From: Paenibacillus puerhi
GTDB lineage: Bacteria > Bacillota > Bacilli > Paenibacillales > NBRC-103111
Assembly (NCBI RefSeq): GCF_009846885.1
Contig: NZ_WUWM01000006.1
Coordinates: 124,001 to 188,000, forward strand
Direction of reading: 5' to 3'
Length of the DNA: 64,000 nucleotides
Shown: positions 60,401 through 64,000 of the stretch, one piece after another
Numbering within the stretch: position 1 is the first letter of the stretch
How the letters are laid out: each line of letters begins with the position of its first letter
The notes under the pieces: model-generated
What the model saw: only the letters and a program-made list of their open reading frames with translations
Databases searched by the model: none
What the model was told of the DNA's origin: nothing
Program-made: the position numbers and the translations under genes

Positions 60401-62113
60401 CGATACCGTCTCCAGCGGGCGTTCGGTCACCAGATGCGTCGCGCCGAGCGTGTTCATGATTCGCTCGATCCGCGCTGTCGGCGTTGACGGCTCCATCGGA
60501 ACATAAGCGCCTCCCGACTTAGCAATACCGAGCATCGCCGCGATCATCCCGACCGAACGGGAGACGAGCAGCCCGACATGCGTGCCCGGCCCGACGCCGG
60601 TCTCCCGCAAGCAGCGGGCGATCCGGTTAGCCCGTTCGTTCAGCTCCCGGTAGGACACCGTTTCATGATCCGTGATAATCGCGGGATGATCCGGCGTCTC
60701 AGCCGCCTTCCGCTCGAACCCCTGATGAATCAACCGATCCTTCGGATAATCCCGCGCCGTATCATTGAACGCATGCAAGACCTGCCGGCGCTCTTGCTCG
60801 CCAACCATCCGCAGCTCCGTCACTTTCCGGTCCGGATGGGCGATCGCATCCCCGATCAGCTGCAGCAGTCTGCCGCACAGCTGCTCTATTTCGCTTTCGG
60901 CATACACTTGGGTGTGGTAATCAAAATCCAGAAGCAATGCGCCTGTCCCGACATGTTCCTTGATGTGAATAGCCATATCCAAAGCCTCTGCTCCGGCAAA
61001 TAAACCTTCTATCCTGCACTCCATCCCAGGCTTGCGGACAAAATCCATCACCTGGTACTCCATCAGAATATGAAACAGCCGGTCCAGCCCGCTGTTCCGC
61101 TCCTTGAGCTCGGTAAACAGCAAGTCGAACGGATAGCGCTGGTGACGGATCAGACGGCTCTGTTCCTTGGCAAGCAATTCGACCCATTGGGCGAAATTCA
61201 TCCCGGACTCTACTTTCATCCTTACCGGCGTCGTGCTGGTGAACATGCCCAGCGTCTGTTTCTCCTTGCTGTTCGTGCGATTCAGGATATTCGTGCCGAC
61301 TACCAGATCCTCCATCCCGGTCACCTTATACAGGTACACGTAGAAGGCAGCTAAAAATACGGTTAGCATATTCGTCCGATGCTCTGAGCAAAACAGCTTC
61401 AGCTGTTCGAACACCGGCCCGGGCACCTCATAGCTGTATCTGGCTGCCTCAATATCCGGCGTATACAGATCATAGGGCTTCAAGAGGGTCGGCTCCGGCA
61501 ACTCGCTGAATGTATCCAGCCAAAACCGGCGATCCTTCTCGAATCGGGGAGACGCCTCATACTGCCGCTCGCTATCGAGAAAGTCCAGATAGCTCGGCCC
61601 CGGCTCCGTTACCGCCTCCACGCCATGCTGCAGTTCAAGATACGTATCTAGGATCCGATTCACGGTCAATACCATGGAATGGCCATCGGAGATCAGATGA
61701 TGCTGCTTCAGCAGAAGCATCGCCTGATCGCCTCCGAGCAGACCGAGCTGAAAGGAGCATAGCCGGGAACCGGTAATCGGCAGTGGAATGCGGAATTGTT
61801 CTCGGGCCCATGCCATGGCGGCTTCCTTCCCGCTCCCGGTAAAATCTACAACCTCTATAGGCAAGTCAAGCTCGTCCGTTAGGTGCTGATGCGGTATGCC
61901 ATCCGTCTCTGCAAATCGAAGCCGAAGAGCATCGCTCGTTCGGAATAAGTGTCGGATGGAAGCGATCAGCCGCTGTACGTCCAGCCCTTCTGTTTGGATA
62001 TGGACGATGCCGCCTATCGTCGCGACACTTGTTCCGGGGAATGTTTTTTCGGTATACCAAATCCTTTTCTGTGGGTGCGTCAAGTCATATGTACCGGAAG
62101 TGAAGTCAGTCAC
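54404..62113 (-). CDS. Two-module NRPS, C-A-PCP-C-A-PCP-E (modules 1 and 2)
   Basis: 2569 residues from GTG 62113, chosen because GGGAGGG lies 6 nt upstream; ATG 62128 has no site. The first C domain opens with YDLTHPQKRIWYTEK, like starter C domains of surfactin-type synthetases that attach a fatty acid, with HHLISDG near 137. A1 about 448-973 has FDLSVYDVFG, WNSAPAAL, LLSGDW and LGGATEATVW; code D-L-Y-N-L-S-L-V-W-K, close to the Cys code. PCP serine in LGGHSLLAA near 1018. C2 HHLISDG near 1197. A2 about 1517-2001 with FDGSVIEIFG; code roughly D-G-I-F-M-G-L-V-L-K, unassigned, hydrophobic pocket. PCP LGGDSIKA near 2052. E domain from about 2100 with HHLVVDGVSWRIL. It is followed after 70 bp by the second synthetase. 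Confidence 0.9.
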   Translation of the reverse strand: MTDFTSGTYDLTHPQKRIWYTEKTFPGTSVATIGGIVHIQTEGLDVQRLIASIRHLFRTSDALRLRFAETDGIPHQHLTDELDLPIEVVDFTGSGKEAAMAWAREQFRIPLPITGSRLCSFQLGLLGGDQAMLLLKQHHLISDGHSMVLTVNRILDTYLELQHGVEAVTEPGPSYLDFLDSERQYEASPRFEKDRRFWLDTFSELPEPTLLKPYDLYTPDIEAARYSYEVPGPVFEQLKLFCSEHRTNMLTVFLAAFYVYLYKVTGMEDLVVGTNILNRTNSKEKQTLGMFTSTTPVRMKVESGMNFAQWVELLAKEQSRLIRHQRYPFDLLFTELKERNSGLDRLFHILMEYQVMDFVRKPGMECRIEGLFAGAEALDMAIHIKEHVGTGALLLDFDYHTQVYAESEIEQLCGRLLQLIGDAIAHPDRKVTELRMVGEQERRQVLHAFNDTARDYPKDRLIHQGFERKAAETPDHPAIITDHETVSYRELNERANRIARCLRETGVGPGTHVGLLVSRSVGMIAAMLGIAKSGGAYVPMEPSTPTARIERIMNTLGATHLVTERPLETVSAALYASCPALSAVLFVDEAESMLTGYEGGDLPAAAEPDHTAYVIFTSGSTGVPKGVIVAHRTVSNLIDWVNRTTEMGADDRLLFVTSPTFDLSVYDVFGLLTAGGTIRLAGADEVRQPDRLLQLLLGEPITCWNSAPAALQQLAPLLQAKPGTTGGRLRLVLLSGDWIPLKLPGVLKEAFPGVRVLALGGATEATVWSNVFEVDEVRPEWASIPYGKPIQNARYYILDPGLQPCPIGVPGELYIGGDCLAVGYDDPQLTAERFLPDPFAAELAGETIAHPPRMYRTGDRARWMPDGHIEFLGRIDHQVKIRGYRIELGEIQAQLVKHPSVREAIAIDRQDEAGEKYICAYLVMEENVTVSELRGFLADALPDYMIPAHFVRLEGMPVTANGKLDRKALPEPDGSVASGTVYVAPRNEVEAKLASIWEEVLQRQVGIKDDFFKLGGHSLLAARMAARVYQQLGVELPLRILFVHSRLEQLSEYVALAGGSGYSALTPAPISENYPLSSAQRRLFIVSQMEDLGTAYHMSGVFRIEGEADPERLEGAFAQLIRRHEALRTSFDWEDGEPVQRVHDRVAFRLEKLEAGGELRQQADAFIRPFDLRMAPLLRAAWVKNEPGVSYLLFDMHHLISDGVSMNILMKELAILYEGGTLTELALGYKDYAIWQQRLLKEERLLRQERYWLEQFSRDIPVLNMPTDRPRPAVQSFGGDSLTFAAGASLTGQLQQLAEQQEATLFMVLLGAYQVLLAKYSGQEDIVVGCPVAGRSHPDLEPIVGMFVNMLPLRVYPSGKLTFTEYLQQVKASALLAFENEEYPFEELVQRLHLQREASRNPLFDTVFALQNLDVDGIAAGGLTLKPSPLQSGHAKFDLLLEASLGGEGLTFTLEYRTSLFDAATMERLGAHYIRLLQQLAEEPGRTLADMECLTEAEKAQLLAFNNVSVGDAEDTLVLNEWFEEQARLHPANIALVHGREQQTYGELNERANRLARTLRARGVGPDKLVALLTDRSIDMIVSILAVLKAGGAYVPIDPLYPEERIQYILEDSGVDLLITNGKRNVPSGFRGTCLRTDDPSIYDGGGTNLQPVCNPGHLAYVIYTSGTTGQPKGTMITHAGVQRIVKHPGYVDFTREDRMLQASNYAFDGSVIEIFGALLNGAQLVLVDAEVITDLSLLAQVLEKHAITILFCTTALFNALVEECPHRLTSLRKMMFGGEKASVHHVRKALGLLGPDRLVNLYGPTETTVLATAYEMKSLEEAAVSIPIGRPVQQTRLYVVDRHDKLVPIGVPGELCAAGIGLSRGYWQRPELTAEKFAPCPFEPGERMYRTGDLVRWLPDGTLEYLDRLDQQVKVRGFRVELGEIESRLLELDMIKEVAVTANKDANGQTMLCAYMVADREWTVAGLRAALAQRLPDYMIPHVFMQLTRIPLTANGKVDRRALPEPDLQTGGAKFEAPTTLVGELLADIWKTLLGAERIGVHDHFFHLGGDSIKAIQAAARLQKFGYKLGVRDFFAYPTITELEPRVQRLTVIAPQEPVVGELVPGPVQSWFFERAFAEPHHFNQSVMLFREEGWNEAYLQTVFQRLVVHHDVLRMRCVRAGSHYRLVQQGIDEAEVRTCFTLETAAVDARHKLEQIRLMADEQQAGLDLEQGPLLKAKLFHADEGSYLLIVIHHLVVDGVSWRILLEDLAEGYDQSVRGEPVSFAAKTHAYQAWTAALNRYASSEELRSELAYWQRMESKPYALLPRDLPDFDAYSNTIGLAQECSFTLTAEETEDLLKHVHHAYHTEIEDVLLAALALAVKDWARDERVLVLLEGHGREPLFPELDVSRTVGWFTSQYPVMLELDSSRHPIISVKEQLRSVPSKGIGYGVLKYMAPAEVRDSSVFAIEPEISFNYLGQIDQESVTGGFVLSDAPMGWQISPNAERISLIGIHAVIQKGRLTVKIDYNPYVFQRVTMHTFAEGYRRHLTSLIRHCLTKKQSELTSSDVSSEEITQEDLEDLFSLLSD
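59596..60778 (-). repeat. Direct repeat copy 2: A domain of NRPS module 1
   Basis: Partner of 51791-52975. The nucleotide sequence is near-identical even at third codon positions, for example across 60080-60180 against 52280-52380, which points to recent duplication or gene conversion rather than selection on protein alone. Confidence 0.8.
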
Positions 62114-62182
62114 CTCAAGCCCTCCCATCCATTCGATTCAAATTTAGTCAAACGATATTCATGTGCAGGCGTAAGTGTTCCA

Positions 62183-63598
62183 TTAAGGCTGGATCCGAGC
62201 CTCGAATCGTACATCGGGTCCATGCGGACCGGCGGTTTGCAGCAGATTTGACGGCTCTCCCTTTAGATACTGGTCGAAAAATGCCAGCGTATACCGGTTC
62301 ATCTCCGCATGGATTTCGCCAGCGGGCCGCTCCAACGCCAGCAGCGGTGAATAAAGCACCGTATCGCTGAAGCTGAGATGATGCGTACCTGGCAAAATTA
62401 TCCGATAAGCGTCGGTCTTGGCGCCGGTGTACACGCGCTCCACATGCTCCAAGAAATTAGCATAATAAGCCGTGACGGCGTCCCGCTGCTGATTCGCCGT
62501 TCCTCCGGATTGTCCTACGTGCTGCTGGATGCCATACCAGGTCCCGGACGCCATCATAAACATGACCGGCCGGGACAATCCCGCTTGCAGCACCTGACCG
62601 TATGGAGCGCCGTCCATGTCCAGTCCGGCTTTGATCCGAGGATCGAGAGCGAGCGCCTCCACGGCCGTCGATCCGCCGTCGGAATGTCCCAGGATACCGA
62701 CCCTATCCAAGTCAAGCCGGCCGCTCCATTGCCCAGCCTCATCCTGCCGGTTCCAGACCTGCAGCTGATCCAGCACCGACTTTGCATCCGCAGCCCGAAT
62801 CCCGATCAGCTCGGCACTCTCCTCGCTGCTTAGCATGTCGGGGCCCCCGTGGTAGGGGGCGACATGGCCATCGGGAAACACGGTATCCGCAGCCATATAC
62901 GTATGCTGGATCGATGCTACGACATAACCATGGCTGGCCAGCTCTTCGACCTGGAACAAGCTTTGAAACCGGGACGCGGTAGCTCCGTGCGAGAAGAGAA
63001 GCACCGGATAACGCTCCTGGGCCTTCGATAGCGGAAGGTCCTCTCCGGCATGCGTCTGAACGCTATCCAGCTGGGAGAACAGCCACGCGGGGAGCCGGGT
63101 GTTCGCCTGCAAGGCGCGCTTCATTTCCTGGGGATACGGCTCCCGGCGGATACGGTCGCCGCCCTCCCCTTCGGCCGGATACCAGAATCGGACGAGGAGC
63201 TGCCTCCGATCTGCGGGATCGGAGGAGAACGGTTCCTCGCGATCCGTCAGCACCAGGCGTTCTGTCGTCCCGACTGCAAACGGACCTCCCGGCTTCGGCA
63301 GCTCGAAGGCCGGTAATACGATCGGCAGGAGACACCCGAGCACAATCCCCGATCCGGCGCCGAACAGCGACCAAACGGTACTGCTCCTGCCCTTGACCCG
63401 CTGCTTATTATGGAGCTTGCGCCCTACCCATCGCCAGAAGCCGTAGCAGGCCAAAGCGGGCAGCACGCCTGCGGCCATCAGCGGAATCACGTCGGTACGG
63501 CCACGTAGGAGCCATACGGCTACGACGACGACCGCGACAACGACTGCGGCCGGGAATGTTCGTCTGGCAGCCGTGGTTCTTGTACGTTCAACCTCCAT
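62183..63598 (-). CDS. Membrane-anchored alpha/beta hydrolase (PAF-acetylhydrolase-like)
   Basis: 471 residues, GAGGTAGG ribosome site. Three or so N-terminal membrane helices (FPAAVVVAVVVVAVWLL, VIPLMAAGVLPALACYGFW, SLFGAGSGIVLGCLLPIVLP) precede the hydrolase domain. That domain has the oxyanion loop YPVLLFSHGATASRFQ near 205, the nucleophile GILGHSDGGSTAVEAL with Ser near 304, an Asp in LDMDGA and His in LPGTHHLSFSD near 417. The domain resembles PAF-acetylhydrolase/dienelactone hydrolase enzymes with GHSxGG. Within the operon it could trim or inactivate the acylated product, release mis-primed chains, or give self-protection. It is 9 bp after cysE and 69 bp before the first synthetase. Confidence 0.75.
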   Translation of the reverse strand: MEVERTRTTAARRTFPAAVVVAVVVVAVWLLRGRTDVIPLMAAGVLPALACYGFWRWVGRKLHNKQRVKGRSSTVWSLFGAGSGIVLGCLLPIVLPAFELPKPGGPFAVGTTERLVLTDREEPFSSDPADRRQLLVRFWYPAEGEGGDRIRREPYPQEMKRALQANTRLPAWLFSQLDSVQTHAGEDLPLSKAQERYPVLLFSHGATASRFQSLFQVEELASHGYVVASIQHTYMAADTVFPDGHVAPYHGGPDMLSSEESAELIGIRAADAKSVLDQLQVWNRQDEAGQWSGRLDLDRVGILGHSDGGSTAVEALALDPRIKAGLDMDGAPYGQVLQAGLSRPVMFMMASGTWYGIQQHVGQSGGTANQQRDAVTAYYANFLEHVERVYTGAKTDAYRIILPGTHHLSFSDTVLYSPLLALERPAGEIHAEMNRYTLAFFDQYLKGEPSNLLQTAGPHGPDVRFEARIQP

Positions 63599-63607
63599 AT
63601 CGTTTAC

Positions 63608-64000
63608 CTACCTCACTTTCTCCACGAGCAGCTCTTTCTCAAGCTCTTGAACTTTTTGCTCCAATACTTCGATCTTCTCGGCCAGCCGTTTCTCGATCAG
63701 CTCCAGTTGGCCGGTCATTTGTTCCAGCTTCTCCCGAGCAGGTCCGAACGGCTTGTCCGCATCAAGATCGGCCGATGAGGAGCGATCGCCTATCTGCTCG
63801 CCTCCTCGCCGTACGACCTTCCCGGGAATCCCTACGACCGTACTGTGCGGGGGCACCTCGTGAAGCACGACCGAGCCTGCGCCGATTTTTGAGTAATCGC
63901 CTACCGTAAAAGGCCCCAGCACCGTCGCTCCCGAGCTGATGATCACATGATTGCCGATTGTGGGATGACGCTTTCCGACGTCTTTGCCCGTCCCGCCAAG
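63608..64000 (-). CDS. cysE: Serine O-acetyltransferase with C-terminal coiled coil (5' end outside window)
   Basis: The frame is open to the window edge. The visible 130 residues start LGGTGKDVGKRHPTIGNHV, the CysE hallmark within the left-handed beta-helix, and continue with hexapeptide repeats (IISSGATVLGPFTVG, YSKIGAGSVVLHEVPPHSTVVGIPGKVV). CysE makes O-acetylserine for cysteine synthesis. After the helix there is an unusual extension of about 60 residues ending in a coiled coil (LIEKRLAEKIEVLEQKVQEL), longer than the tails of usual Bacillus CysE. It is the first visible gene of the NRPS operon and fits the two Cys-type adenylation domains by supplying substrate. A housekeeping cysE would be expected beside gltX or cysS. 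Confidence 0.85.
   Translation of the reverse strand, partial: LGGTGKDVGKRHPTIGNHVIISSGATVLGPFTVGDYSKIGAGSVVLHEVPPHSTVVGIPGKVVRRGGEQIGDRSSSADLDADKPFGPAREKLEQMTGQLELIEKRLAEKIEVLEQKVQELEKELLVEKVR

Noticed and set aside
58982..60487. A 501-residue open frame on the plus strand inside the first NRPS gene
   Set aside because: It is antisense to the GC-rich A domain of module 1; the composition is arginine- and glutamine-rich low-complexity, and the near-identical repeat at 52 kb has an equivalent shadow.
59596..62113. Heterocyclisation (Cy) domain expected for Cys modules
   Set aside because: The C domain motifs of both synthetases read HHxxxDG, not DxxxxD, so thiazoline formation is not supported.

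Overview
The window looks like chromosomal DNA of a soil or rhizosphere Firmicute, most likely Paenibacillus or a close relative. The reasons are strong AGGAGG-type ribosome binding sites with frequent GTG/TTG starts, many AraC/YesN-type regulators next to Lpl-type sugar ABC transporters, a pectate lyase ending in FN3 and FIMAH-like domains, SLH-type wall anchoring, a BlaI/M56 pair and an azoR/HxlR pair. No rRNA, tRNA, CRISPR array or intact insertion sequence was recognised.

Region 1 (1-11 kb) is a mosaic of small stress and regulatory units. It holds an AraC/GyrI-type regulator cut by the window edge, a BtrH-like papain-fold protein, a 3'-truncated AraC gene, a small lipoprotein gene with a 284-bp MITE-like element just upstream, azoR divergent from an HxlR regulator, TetR divergent from a flavin monooxygenase with a clear operator palindrome, a BlaI-M56-secreted protein operon with double dyad operators, an SRPBCC gene broken by one in-frame stop, and a sulfite-reductase-type flavoprotein lacking its flavodoxin domain.

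Region 2 (11-34 kb) is a catabolic island. Four ACMSD-like amidohydrolases and three stand-alone Rieske proteins are arranged as three amidohydrolase-Rieske units, each with its own AraC regulator(s). Between and around them lie an agarase-like glycosidase, two FAD oxidoreductases (one with a HEAT-like tail), a sugar-type ABC importer (two permeases and a lipoprotein) and two paralogous membrane-bound AraC sensors. Glycan uptake, hydrolysis and redox/decarboxylase-type chemistry appear to be co-encoded.

Region 3 (34.5-43 kb) carries a VOC protein, an SRPBCC protein, an enolase-superfamily enzyme, a DUF2935 protein, a large secreted pectate lyase with a cre-like site upstream, and an HxlR/SpxH-type operon.

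Region 4 (43-64 kb, all minus strand, tightly packed) is a nonribosomal peptide operon. In transcription order it encodes CysE (cut by the window edge), a membrane-anchored alpha/beta hydrolase, a two-module NRPS (C-A-PCP-C-A-PCP-E), a second two-module NRPS (C-A-PCP-C-A-PCP-TE), an FtsE-like ATPase, an FtsX-like permease, a secreted coiled-coil protein resembling the regulatory half of PcsB/CwlO but without a hydrolase domain, a secreted SLH-like protein with a C-terminal membrane anchor, and a metallo-beta-lactamase-fold hydrolase. The predicted product is an N-acylated tetrapeptide with one D-residue, probably two cysteines and a basic last residue. The coupling of an NRPS to a complete FtsEX/coiled-coil/wall-tether module is the most striking feature of the window and the best candidate for an undescribed system.
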